From: Candidatus Avelusimicrobium facis
Lineage (GTDB): Bacteria; Elusimicrobiota; Elusimicrobia; Elusimicrobiales; Elusimicrobiaceae
Direction of reading: 5' to 3'
Assembly (NCBI GenBank): GCA_900762815.1
Contig: CAAFHX010000063.1
Location: 1 to 6,456, forward strand
DNA: 6,456 bases
Positions 1 to 5,819 of this stretch are shown here, piece after piece (position 1 is the stretch's first letter; each line of letters opens with the position of its first letter). The notes beneath the pieces are model-generated. The model was not told where the DNA came from and searched no databases. It worked only from the letters and a program-made list of their open reading frames with translations. The position numbers were made by a program, and so were the translations under genes.

Positions 1-48
1 CGAGATATCCACTCGTGACTGGAGTTCAGACGTGTGCTCTTCCGATCT
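1..48 (+). other. Residual Illumina TruSeq adapter (not biological)
   Basis: Bases 1-6 (CGAGAT) match the end of the Illumina P7 oligo. Bases 7-14 (ATCCACTC) are an 8-base index, reverse complement GAGTGGAT, which I recall as TruSeq index 23. Bases 15-48 are the whole 34-base TruSeq read-2 adapter, from GTGACTGGAG to CTTCCGATCT. This is an untrimmed library adapter at the contig end. It creates an apparent GTG start at 34 for the first gene and adds five or more false residues. Genuine sequence starts at 49. Confidence 0.98.
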
Positions 49-459
49 TCCGCGTCTGCCAAAGCGCCCGGCTTGGCCTATCGGCCCGAGTACTGTGCGC
101 GGTTGTTGGCGTTTTTTGATGTGCCGCCCTTTAAGGTAACCGAAGTGCTCAAGAAGGACGGCTCTGTTTCTTTGGTGGAGACGGCCTCTGAGCTGCCCAC
201 TTTTGCCGCTTTTGCGCGCAGTCTGGGGGTGACGCAAAGCCGCCTGATGGCGTGGGAAAAAGCCCATCCGGCCTTTGCCGAGGCCGCCAAAAAAGCGCGG
301 GATTTGCAGGGGGATATTTTAATCCAAAACAGCCTGCGCGGCAATTATTCCTCTTCCTTTGCCGTTTTTACGGCCAAGAATATTTTGGGTTGGAGCGACG
401 GCAAAGAGGAAAGCAAAAAAGCCGACGGCCCGCTGTTGGTCCGCTGGGAGGGGCAATGA
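49..459 (+). CDS. terS: Terminase small subunit, 5' truncated
   Basis: This is the C-terminal 136 residues of a phage terminase small subunit, the DNA-recognition component that binds the packaging site and regulates the large subunit. The true N-terminus is missing: codons upstream of 49 in this frame are adapter, so the apparent GTG start at 34 is an artefact. Visible features are a helix-turn-helix-like segment (TFAAFARSLGVTQSRLMAWEK, roughly residues 55-75 of the fragment), then a helical stretch rich in Ala and Lys that ends in RDLQGD. The C-terminal signature TAKNILGWSDG resembles the 'xxKNxxGWxD' ending common in DNA-packaging small subunits. The stop TGA overlaps the terL start in an ATGA arrangement, so the two are probably translationally coupled. 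Family assignment is from motif and position; other small phage HTH proteins are possible but unlikely in this position. Confidence 0.85.
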   Translation, partial: SASAKAPGLAYRPEYCARLLAFFDVPPFKVTEVLKKDGSVSLVETASELPTFAAFARSLGVTQSRLMAWEKAHPAFAEAAKKARDLQGDILIQNSLRGNYSSSFAVFTAKNILGWSDGKEESKKADGPLLVRWEGQ

Positions 460-1784
460 CCCGCCCCGCCGCCCGCCGCGTAACCATTCCGTATACGCCA
501 CGCTATCCGCAGACGGAAATACACCCGATGCTGGAAAGCCACCGCTTTTGTGTGCTCGTCACGCACCGCCAAATGGGCAAGACCGTTTGCGCCATCAATC
601 ACTTGCTCAAAAGCGCGCTGACCAATACGCGCCCGGCCCCGCGGTATTTTTACATTGCTCCGTTTTTAAAACAGGTCAAACTGATTGCGTGGGACTATCT
701 CAAACGCTACAGCGCGCCTTTGCCCGAAGTAAAACTGCAGGAAAGCGAACTTTGTGCCCAGCTGCCCAACGGAGCCAAGATTTGGCTGTTGGGGGCGGAT
801 AATCCCGACGCGCTGCGCGGCACGTATGCCGACGGGGTGGTGCTGGATGAATACGCCCAAATCAAGCCGGATGTGTTTAATGAAATCGTCCGCCCTATGC
901 TGCTTTCGCGCCAGGGGTGGGTTTTGTTTACGGGAACGCCCAAGGGGCAAAACTCCTTTTTTGAGTTGTACAATCAGGCGCGTAAGGCCGCCCAAACCGA
1001 CCCGGCCCGGTGGTGGTGCGGGGTTTTTCCGGCAGACGAAACCGGGATTATTTCGCCGCAGGAACTGGCTGAAATCCGCCGGCATACGCCGGAGCATTTG
1101 TTCCGCCAGGAATACTTGTGTGATTTTACGGCAGACGCCGAGGATGTGCTGATTTCCGTCGGGCTGGCGGCGCAGGCCGCCGCGCGCAGCTATGCCCCGG
1201 CGGAGTTGGCCTATGCGCCCAAGATTATCGGGGTGGACCCGGCCCGTTTCGGTTCGGACCGCAGCGTGATTTTCCGGCGGCAGGGGTTGCAGGCCTTTGC
1301 CCCACAGGTGTTTTGCAAAACCGACAACATGACCTTGGCCGCCCGGGTGGCGCAGGAGATAAAAACCTTTCACCCCGACGGAGTGTTTATTGACGCCGGT
1401 TGCGGCGGCGGGGTGATAGACCGCTTGCGGCAGCTGGGGTTTGAAGTAACGGAAATTAATTTCGGTTCGGCTCCGCTCAAGGCCGGGCAATATGCCAACA
1501 AACGCGCCGAAATGTGGGGGGAGATGCTGCAGTGGTTGCAGGCCGGAGGGGCTTTGCCCGCCGGGGGCGAGCTGCGGGCGGATTTGTGCGGCGTACGCTA
1601 TGACTTTGACGCGGCGGGGCGGATGAAGCTGGAGAGTAAAGAACAGCTCAAGGCCCGCACGGGCCGCAGCCCGGACTTGGCCGATGCCTTGGCGTTGACC
1701 TTTGCTTTGCCGGTGCAGAAACGCTCCGGCGGGGGGCCGGCCGGGCCGGGCCGCTTTGCGCGTACGGAATATGAAGTGCTGTAA
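456..1784 (+). CDS. terL: Terminase large subunit (ATPase-nuclease)
   Basis: This 442-residue protein is the motor that translocates DNA into the procapsid and cuts the concatemer. The N-terminal ATPase shows a Walker A variant THRQMGKT (36-43), Walker B VVLDEY with D131/E132, and coupling motif FTGTP (158-162). The C-terminal RNase H-like nuclease shows IIGVDPARFGSD (D261), GVFIDAGCGGG (D313), a YANKRAEMW segment (346-354), and SPDLADALALTF (D407/D410), giving the usual acidic metal-binding set. Length is normal to slightly short for the family. An upstream in-frame ATG at 252 would lie deep inside terS. The start at 456 is preferred because it has a strong GGGAGG ribosome site (446-451) and the ATGA overlap with terS. 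All key residues are present, so it should be active. The next gene is unusually far away, 424 bases to the portal. Confidence 0.96.
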   Translation: MTRPAARRVTIPYTPRYPQTEIHPMLESHRFCVLVTHRQMGKTVCAINHLLKSALTNTRPAPRYFYIAPFLKQVKLIAWDYLKRYSAPLPEVKLQESELCAQLPNGAKIWLLGADNPDALRGTYADGVVLDEYAQIKPDVFNEIVRPMLLSRQGWVLFTGTPKGQNSFFELYNQARKAAQTDPARWWCGVFPADETGIISPQELAEIRRHTPEHLFRQEYLCDFTADAEDVLISVGLAAQAAARSYAPAELAYAPKIIGVDPARFGSDRSVIFRRQGLQAFAPQVFCKTDNMTLAARVAQEIKTFHPDGVFIDAGCGGGVIDRLRQLGFEVTEINFGSAPLKAGQYANKRAEMWGEMLQWLQAGGALPAGGELRADLCGVRYDFDAAGRMKLESKEQLKARTGRSPDLADALALTFALPVQKRSGGGPAGPGRFARTEYEVL

Positions 1785-1787
1785 AAT

Positions 1788-1815
1788 GCTAACAAAATAG
1801 TTTTGTTTTGCTAGC
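1788..1815. repeat. Imperfect palindrome just after terL
   Basis: The arms GCTAACAAAA (1788-1797) and TTTTGCTAGC (1806-1815) are complementary except at one position, separated by 8 bases. It begins 4 bases after the terL stop. The half-site CTAACA recurs at the nearby promoter, so this may be a second binding site for the same regulator. It could also act as a weak hairpin in the terL transcript. No clean U-tract follows (TTATAAAAATATTTTT), so it is not a convincing intrinsic terminator. Confidence 0.5.
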
Positions 1816-1827
1816 TTATAAAAATAT

Positions 1828-1842
1828 TTTTACGACGTAAAA
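1828..1842. repeat. 15-bp perfect dyad TTTTACG-A-CGTAAAA
   Basis: Two 7-base arms, TTTTACG and CGTAAAA, are perfectly symmetric around a single central A at 1835. This is the geometry of a small dimeric-repressor operator. It lies 23 bases upstream of the predicted -35 at 1866. A 9-base inverted match (ATTTTTACG at 1826-1834 with CGTAAAAAT at 2183-2191) occurs again just ahead of the portal gene. The role is inferred; AT-rich DNA makes chance dyads more likely. Confidence 0.35.
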
Positions 1843-1849
1843 TATAAAA

Positions 1850-1886
1850 AATACTAACAAAATACTTGACAATACTAACAAAATAT
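1850..1886 (+). repeat. Tandem 15-bp direct repeats at a 21-bp period
   Basis: AATACTAACAAAATA occurs at 1850-1864 and again at 1871-1885. The start-to-start distance is 21 bp, about two helical turns, so bound proteins would face the same side of the DNA. A third, near-identical copy (AATGCTAACAAAATA) lies at 1785-1799. A diverged inverted copy (TACTAATCAAAA on the minus strand) lies at 2168-2179. The two tandem copies sit on either side of the start of the -35 box of the promoter at 1866. This looks like a regulator-binding array. Confidence 0.6.
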
Positions 1887-1894
1887 GCTAGTAT
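1866..1894 (+). promoter_or_regulatory. Rightward sigma70-type promoter, extended -10
   Basis: A perfect -35 TTGACA (1866-1871) is followed by a 17-base spacer and a -10 TAGTAT (1889-1894). An extended -10 TG lies at 1886-1887, one base before the -10. Transcription would begin near 1901 and run rightward, antisense to the minus-strand membrane gene (1933-2112), then into the portal gene at 2209. It would give the head genes a promoter of their own, separate from the terminases. The -10 is only 4/6 to consensus, but the TG and the perfect -35 compensate. Prediction only. Confidence 0.65.
1872..1894. promoter_or_regulatory. Operator-like palindrome over spacer and -10
   Basis: The arms ATACTAACA (1872-1880) and TGCTAGTAT (1886-1894) are inverted copies with one mismatch, separated by AAATA. 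The palindrome fills the promoter spacer and -10 exactly, so a protein bound here would block RNA polymerase. It shares the half-site (A/G)CTAACA with the palindrome at 1788-1815. The regulator is not encoded in this window. Confidence 0.5.
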
Positions 1895-1932
1895 TCTTTT
1901 GTAGCAAAAACCTCAGTAGTTCGTACTTCTTT

Positions 1933-2112
1933 TTATATTGCCGTACCTAACATCACAAAAGCCAGCACCAGCGTGACCAGCGCGGTAACTAAAACAGACA
2001 AACTCCAAGCCATTTTGCGGCTGCTGCGCGTAAAGATTTTGCGCGTGATGATATACACCCCCAGCAAGCAAACCAACGCCGCAAAAATTAAAATCAAAAT
2101 AATATTCAACAT
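1933..2112 (-). CDS. Small two-helix membrane protein (59 aa), unknown function
   Basis: This is a minus-strand gene inside a plus-strand packaging module. The start ATG (2112-2110) is preceded by a full TAAGGAGG ribosome site (2124-2117) four bases away, the best Shine-Dalgarno in the window. The protein begins MLNIILILIFAALVCLLG. Residues 2-22 form one hydrophobic helix, 23-33 (TRKIFTRSSRK) a basic turn with five Lys/Arg, and 35-59 a second hydrophobic helix ending at the C-terminus. By the positive-inside rule the turn is cytoplasmic and both ends are periplasmic. There are no acidic residues. I do not recognise the family. Candidates are a lysogenic-conversion or superinfection-exclusion 'moron', or a holin-like hairpin; neither is shown by sequence. 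No convincing promoter or terminator of its own is visible. The rightward promoter at 1866 faces into its 3' end, suggesting transcriptional interference. An overlapping plus-strand reading frame (1973-2158) has no ribosome site and is judged a shadow. Confidence 0.75.
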   Translation of the reverse strand: MLNIILILIFAALVCLLGVYIITRKIFTRSSRKMAWSLSVLVTALVTLVLAFVMLGTAI

Positions 2113-2116
2113 AATG

Positions 2117-2124
2117 CCTCCTTA
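2117..2124 (-). promoter_or_regulatory. Consensus ribosome binding site of the membrane gene
   Basis: Read on the minus strand this is TAAGGAGG, the full anti-16S complement, followed by CATT and the ATG. Its quality is the main evidence that the short minus-strand frame is a real, well-translated gene. Confidence 0.8.
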
Positions 2125-2208
2125 TTTCTTATATCCTAATAAATTTCGCTCCGTTTGAAACACATCGTTTTGATTAGTACGCCGTAAAAATTCTACACAA
2201 GGTGATTT

Positions 2209-3786
2209 ATGACTACACACACGACACACGCGGCCGACTCGTTCCGCCGTCAGTACGACGCCATGAAAGCCCAGGCGCAAACGTGGCAACGCACTTGGAA
2301 AGAGCTGGCCAAATACATTGCCCCGACGCGCGGCTTTTTTGATGCAGACCGCGCCAATGACGGCCGCAAAATAGACCATCGCACGCTGATAGATTCCGAC
2401 CCGCTGTTGGCGGTGGAGGTGCTCTCTGCCGGGATGGTCAGCGGCTTGACCAGCCCCAGCCGCAGCTGGTTTGAGCTGGGATTGCCCGATGAAAATCAGA
2501 TGAAGCAAACCGCCGCGCGCAATTGGCTGGCCGAAGTGCGCCGCCGCATGGAGAGCGTTTTTGCCCGCTCCAATCTCTACAATACCCTGCACGGCTTTTA
2601 CCAAGAAATTGCCGTTTTCGGCACGGCGGCTTTTTTGTTGGAAGAAGACTTTGAACGCGTCCTTTCCTGCCGCAGTTTTACGGCGGGGGAATATGTGCTG
2701 GGCTGCGATGAAAAGGGCCGCGTGAATGCTTTCGGGCGCGAGTTTTGGATGACCCCGGCGCAAATGCGCGAAAAATTTGGCCAAGAAAATTTGCCCTTAG
2801 CCGTCCAACGAGCCGCCGAAGCACAGCGCGAGGAATGGTTTCAAGTGTTGCACGTCATTGTGCCCAATCCGTCCGCAGACGCAGACAAAATAGACGTTCG
2901 CCATATGGCGTATACTTCGGCCTATTTTACCCCGCAGGGGCATTTGCTCAAGCAGGGCGGGTACCGGCAATTCCCGGTTATTGCCGCCCGGTGGGAAGTA
3001 AAAAACTCCGCCGACATTTACGGGCGCGGCCCGGGGTGGAAGTGTTTGGGCGACGTGAAAATGTTGCAAAAAATGCAAAAGACCAAGCTCATCGCCTTGG
3101 ATAAAAACACCAACCCGCCGATGATGGTGTCGGCAAATGTGCAGGGGGAGGTGAACCTCTTGCCCGGCGGGCTGACCCGCTACAACGGCACCACCGACGC
3201 CGCTGTTAAGCCTGCCTATCAGGTGCCCGTGGATTTACAGGCGCTGGAGGCGAGTATTGCCCAAGTCAAGCAGACCATTAAAAGCCAATTTTTCGCCGAT
3301 GTGTTTTTGATGCTCAGCACGCAAAATTACACGCAGATGACCGCCACGGAAGTGGCCGAGCGGCACCAAGAAAAAATGCTGGTGCTGGGGCCGGTGCTGG
3401 AGCGGCTGAAGAATGAGCTATTGGACCCGTTGATAGAGCGCAGTTTTGACCTGATGTACCGCCGGGGAGTCATCCCTTTGCCGCCGCCGCAAATGCAAGG
3501 GCAGGACGTCAAAGTGCAGTACATTTCCATGATTGCCCAAGCGCAAAAGGCCGGCGGTTTGGCCGCCCTGCAGCAAGGCATTCGCTACGCGGCCAGCTTG
3601 GCCCAAGGCAACCCGCAGGTATTAGACAAGGTTAATTTTGACGCAGCCTTAGAAGAAGGGCTTACTTTACTGGGGGTGCCCCCGGCCTTGCTGCGCAGCG
3701 AACAAGAGACGCAGCAGCTGCGGCAAGCGCGTCTGCAGCAGCAAGCCCATCTTTCCGACGGAAAAACCAACGAAACTTCCCTTTAA
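2209..3786 (+). CDS. Head-to-tail connector / portal protein
   Basis: This 525-residue protein belongs to the podovirus head-tail connector family. It forms the dodecameric ring at one capsid vertex through which TerL pumps DNA and to which the tail attaches. Family-typical segments are visible: IDSDPLLAVEVLSAGMVSG followed by LTSPSRSWFEL (about 61-90), a central region with an IYGRGPGWKCLGDVKMLQ segment (about 271-288), and the crown-proximal helices TATEVAERHQEKMLVLGPVLERL and ELLDPLIERSFDLMYRRGVIP (about 378-423). The C-terminus is Gln-rich (SEQETQQLRQARLQQQ). Length is in the usual 500-560 range and the frame is intact. The start has an AAGGTGA ribosome site (2199-2205). It is first in the head-gene block, probably transcribed from the promoter at 1866, and is followed by two strong hairpins before the next gene. 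Confidence 0.93.
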   Translation: MTTHTTHAADSFRRQYDAMKAQAQTWQRTWKELAKYIAPTRGFFDADRANDGRKIDHRTLIDSDPLLAVEVLSAGMVSGLTSPSRSWFELGLPDENQMKQTAARNWLAEVRRRMESVFARSNLYNTLHGFYQEIAVFGTAAFLLEEDFERVLSCRSFTAGEYVLGCDEKGRVNAFGREFWMTPAQMREKFGQENLPLAVQRAAEAQREEWFQVLHVIVPNPSADADKIDVRHMAYTSAYFTPQGHLLKQGGYRQFPVIAARWEVKNSADIYGRGPGWKCLGDVKMLQKMQKTKLIALDKNTNPPMMVSANVQGEVNLLPGGLTRYNGTTDAAVKPAYQVPVDLQALEASIAQVKQTIKSQFFADVFLMLSTQNYTQMTATEVAERHQEKMLVLGPVLERLKNELLDPLIERSFDLMYRRGVIPLPPPQMQGQDVKVQYISMIAQAQKAGGLAALQQGIRYAASLAQGNPQVLDKVNFDAALEEGLTLLGVPPALLRSEQETQQLRQARLQQQAHLSDGKTNETSL

Positions 3787-3792
3787 ATAAAC

Positions 3793-3835
3793 GGGTGCCG
3801 GGAGCGGTCTTAAATTACCGCGCCCTCCCGCACCC
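3793..3835 (+). other. GC-rich stem-loop after the portal gene
   Basis: GGGTGC (3793-3798), GGGA (3800-3803) and GCGGT (3804-3808) pair with ACCGC (3817-3821), TCCC (3826-3829) and GCACCC (3830-3835). This gives 15 base pairs in three blocks with a one-base bulge (C3799), a four-base bulge (3822-3825) and an 8-base AU-rich loop. No T-run follows, so it is not a standard intrinsic terminator. It may stabilise or attenuate the transcript. Confidence 0.6.
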
Positions 3836-3836
3836 A

Positions 3837-3870
3837 GCAGAGCGCCCCGCCCCGGGGCGGGACGTTCTGC
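3837..3870 (+). other. Very strong 34-nt GC hairpin before the Bbp19-like gene
   Basis: GCAGAGCG (3837-3844) pairs with CGTTCTGC (3863-3870), including one G-U pair. After a single C-A mismatch, CCCGCCCC (3846-3853) pairs with GGGGCGGG (3854-3861). That inner part is a perfect 16-base palindrome, so in RNA the middle bases must open as the loop, and the DNA could also form a cruciform. It stacks directly on the preceding hairpin, one base apart, and ends 7 bases before the predicted start at 3878. No T-run follows. Confidence 0.65.
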
Positions 3871-3877
3871 CACCTCT

Positions 3878-4186
3878 ATGAAAAAAAGAACAATGCAAAA
3901 ACGCAATGCCGCTGATTTGCAAGCGGTGCTGAAACTGCCGCAGGGCCGCCGGGTACTTTGGCGGCTGCTGCAGGCGGCGCAGGTGGAGCAACACGGCTTT
4001 GTGCCGGGGGACCCTTGCGCGACGGCGTTTCACTGCGGGCAAAAGAGCCTGGGGCTTTTTTTGCAGCAACAAATCGCCGAACTATCCCCGCTTTTGTTGG
4101 CGCAAATGCGGGCGGAGTATCTCTCCGAAATTACTTCGGAGCAAAACGAAATCAACCGCGAAAGTGAGGAACTACACCATGTCTGA
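3878..4186 (+). CDS. Bbp19-like small head-module protein
   Basis: This 102-residue protein resembles the Bbp19-like family found between portal and scaffold genes in BPP-1-type podoviruses. Its exact role is not established, but conserved position implies a head-assembly or connector function. Recognisable family segments are LPQGRRVLWRLL (20-31), corresponding to the usual 'xxGRRVLxxLL', and GDPCATAFHCGQKSLGLFL (44-62), corresponding to 'xxxTAFxEGxRxxGL'. A helical, acidic tail follows. The start is uncertain: ATG at 3878 gives the longest frame, and ATG at 3893 is also possible. Neither has a clear Shine-Dalgarno, which is unusual in this window; the strong hairpin just upstream may affect initiation. 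Its 3' end overlaps the scaffold start by 8 bases (4179-4186), implying translational coupling. Confidence 0.78.
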   Translation: MKKRTMQKRNAADLQAVLKLPQGRRVLWRLLQAAQVEQHGFVPGDPCATAFHCGQKSLGLFLQQQIAELSPLLLAQMRAEYLSEITSEQNEINRESEELHHV

Positions 4187-4778
4187 ACCCTGTCTTTCTC
4201 CCACGCCGGACGGCGCACCCGCCGATTTGAAGGAAATTCTTTCTCAGGCCGACGAAGCATCCGGCCGGCTGAGCCAACCGCCCGCGGCAGCGGACGCGGC
4301 GGATCAGCTGACTCAAAATTCACTGCAAGGGTATGAAGAGCTGACCTTGCCCAAAGGCTGCGAAGAACACCAAGCGGCTTTTGACGCATTCAAACAGCTG
4401 GCGCAAGAGTTGCAGCTGCCCGTGCAAACGGCGCAAAAGCTGGTGGAATGGGAACGCGCCCAAGCCTTGGGCGGGGCGCAACAAGCCGAGCAAGCGCGCG
4501 GCGAAATTCTGCAGAAATGGACGGAGCAAACCAAACAGCTGTTTGGGGCGCAATACCCGCAGGAAATCGCCCGCGCCTTGGCCGCCGTGGACCGCTTTGG
4601 CGGGCCGCAATTGCGCCAGCTGCTGGACGTAACGGGGCTGGGCAGCCACCCGGCGGTGGTGCAGGCGTTTCACGCCGTAGCCCGCCAAGTGGGCGAGGAT
4701 TGCTCCGTGGGCGGCAGCGCCCGGAGCGCAAGTACGGACAAGACCTTTGCGGAAGCCTTATACGGGCAGGCTTTGTAA
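4179..4778 (+). CDS. Capsid scaffolding protein
   Basis: This 199-residue protein lies between portal and major capsid, the standard place for a podovirus scaffold that shapes the procapsid and then leaves. The N-terminus is Pro/Ala/Asp-rich and probably disordered (about 1-50). Then come YEELTLPKGCEEHQAAFDAFKQLAQELQLPVQTAQKLVEWE (52-92, shown here only to mark the region), a long helical Gln/Ala-rich stretch that could be coiled coil (95-120), and the family-typical GGPQLRQLLDVTGLGSHPAVVQAF (141-164). It ends in FAEALYG near the C-terminus. The start at 4179 is chosen over an upstream in-frame ATG (3999), which lies inside the previous gene, because GAGGA (4166-4170) precedes it at good spacing and it overlaps that gene's stop. 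No protease catalytic motif is visible, so a scaffold-protease fusion is unlikely. Confidence 0.85.
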   Translation: MSEPCLSPTPDGAPADLKEILSQADEASGRLSQPPAAADAADQLTQNSLQGYEELTLPKGCEEHQAAFDAFKQLAQELQLPVQTAQKLVEWERAQALGGAQQAEQARGEILQKWTEQTKQLFGAQYPQEIARALAAVDRFGGPQLRQLLDVTGLGSHPAVVQAFHAVARQVGEDCSVGGSARSASTDKTFAEALYGQAL

Positions 4779-4803
4779 GGGGCCTGTCTTTGCCCGAAAG
4801 GGC
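4763..4803 (+). other. Alternative hairpins at the scaffold/capsid junction
   Basis: Two folds share the same bases. In one, CGGGCA (4763-4768) pairs with TGCCCG (4791-4796); CAGGC (4767-4771) can instead pair with GCCTG (4782-4786), and either way the scaffold stop codon (4776-4778) lies in the loop. In the other, GCCC (4792-4795) pairs with GGGC (4800-4803) around a GAAA tetraloop. The folds cannot coexist. They lie 30 bases before the major capsid start, so they could influence its translation. Function is inferred. Confidence 0.4.
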
Positions 4804-4832
4804 CGAAAACCAATCAAAAGGAAATGGACAAT

Positions 4833-5810
4833 ATGGCAATTATTGCAGACCAATATTACAACCTGCTGGACCACGCCAAACAATTTGACGAATCCGGCCA
4901 AGAGCTGGCTATTGCCGAGGTGCTCAGCAAATCCAACGACATCATCGGCGACGCTTTGGTGGTGGAAAGTAATTTAGACAGCGGCCACGAATACGCCGTG
5001 CGCACGGGCATCCCCGAAGGAACCTGGCGCCGCGCTTATCAAGGTATAGAGCCGGCCAAGGCCACCACCAAGGTGGTCGTGGAAAGCTACGGCACCCTGT
5101 CCGCCTATAGCGTGGTGGACAAGTTGGTAGCCGAAAAGGGGGGCAATTTGCAGGCCGTGCGTACGGGCCAGAGCAAGGCCATTATCGCCGGGATGTCTAA
5201 CACCATGGCCACCAACCTCATTTACGGCAATGCCGGGCAAACGCCGGAGCGTTTTACGGGCTTGGCCGCGCGCTACAATACCCTCTCCGGGGCCGAAAGC
5301 GCCAAAAACGTCATTGACGCCGGCGGAGAAACCGACGGGCAAAACTCGTCTATCTACCTGGTGGTGTGGGACACGGACAAAGTGTTCACCTTCTTCCCCA
5401 AAGGCTCCAAGGCGGGCATCCAACGCGTAGACCACGGCCTGGTCAATCATACCGATGCCGACGGCAACGAATACCCCGCCTACAAGGAATACTTTGAATG
5501 GAAGCTGGGCTTGGCCGTGCAAGACTGGCGCTACGCCGGGCGCATTTGCAACATTGATGTGAAGAATGTGCCGTCTTCGCTCATTGATAAAATGTGCGAG
5601 CTGGAAGAGCGCATCCAAAGCCTCAAGCTGGGTAAGCCGTTCTGGTACATGAACCGCACGGTCAAAGCTGCGCTGCGCAAATTGGCCAGCAGCAAGCAAA
5701 ACGTGCAGTACACGCCCGACCAGGTAACCAGCCGCCCGCTGATGATGTTCAACGAAATCCCCGTGCATATCTGCGACGCCATTGCAGATACCGAAGCGGT
5801 GGTGGCCTAA
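4833..5810 (+). CDS. Major capsid protein
   Basis: This 325-residue protein is the main shell subunit of the head, in the family of major capsid proteins (Gp7-like in some databases, from memory) found next to Bbp16-type cement genes. Characteristic segments are ESNLDSGHEYAVRTGIPEGTWRR (about 45-67), NLIYGNAGQTPERFTGLAARYN (128-149), an IDAGG segment followed by SSIYLVVWDTDKVFTFFPKGSKAG (about 161-195), and LAVQDWRYAGRICNIDV (about 230-246). These are typical of HK97-fold shells in podoviruses. The frame is complete. Two starts are possible, ATG 4824 and ATG 4833. The second is preferred because AAAGGA (4817-4822) lies 10 bases before it but only one base before the first. It probably accounts for the highest protein output in the module. 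It is flanked by hairpins on both sides. Confidence 0.92.
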   Translation: MAIIADQYYNLLDHAKQFDESGQELAIAEVLSKSNDIIGDALVVESNLDSGHEYAVRTGIPEGTWRRAYQGIEPAKATTKVVVESYGTLSAYSVVDKLVAEKGGNLQAVRTGQSKAIIAGMSNTMATNLIYGNAGQTPERFTGLAARYNTLSGAESAKNVIDAGGETDGQNSSIYLVVWDTDKVFTFFPKGSKAGIQRVDHGLVNHTDADGNEYPAYKEYFEWKLGLAVQDWRYAGRICNIDVKNVPSSLIDKMCELEERIQSLKLGKPFWYMNRTVKAALRKLASSKQNVQYTPDQVTSRPLMMFNEIPVHICDAIADTEAVVA

Positions 5811-5819
5811 GCGGCCTAT

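Noticed and set aside
34..48. GTG at 34 as the true terS start
   Set aside because: These bases belong to the sequencing adapter; the real N-terminus is off the contig.
252..455. Longer terL starting at ATG 252
   Set aside because: The extra 68 codons lie inside terS in another frame, and the ATG at 456 has a strong ribosome site and a typical ATGA overlap.
666..1490. Long minus-strand reading frame opposite terL (274 codons)
   Set aside because: It mirrors terL codon structure, has low-complexity Pro/Arg/Gly content and no family resemblance; a shadow of the GC-rich gene. The same applies to the minus-strand frame opposite the capsid gene (4974-5768).
1785..1835. Intrinsic terminator after terL
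   Set aside because: The stem is AT-rich with a mismatch, and the following bases mix A and T rather than forming a T-run.
1785..1886. CRISPR-like array from the repeated ACTAACAAAAT units
   Set aside because: Units are too short and spacers are irregular (50 and 6 bases); an operator array explains them better.
1973..2158. Plus-strand 61-residue reading frame starting at a GTG
   Set aside because: No ribosome site before the GTG, and it lies almost wholly opposite the minus-strand membrane gene, whose start and hydrophobic pattern are far more convincing.
2125..2208. Dedicated promoter for the minus-strand gene (TATAAG near 2133-2128)
   Set aside because: No acceptable -35 is found at 16-18 bases; the best partner, TTTCAA, is about 21 bases away.
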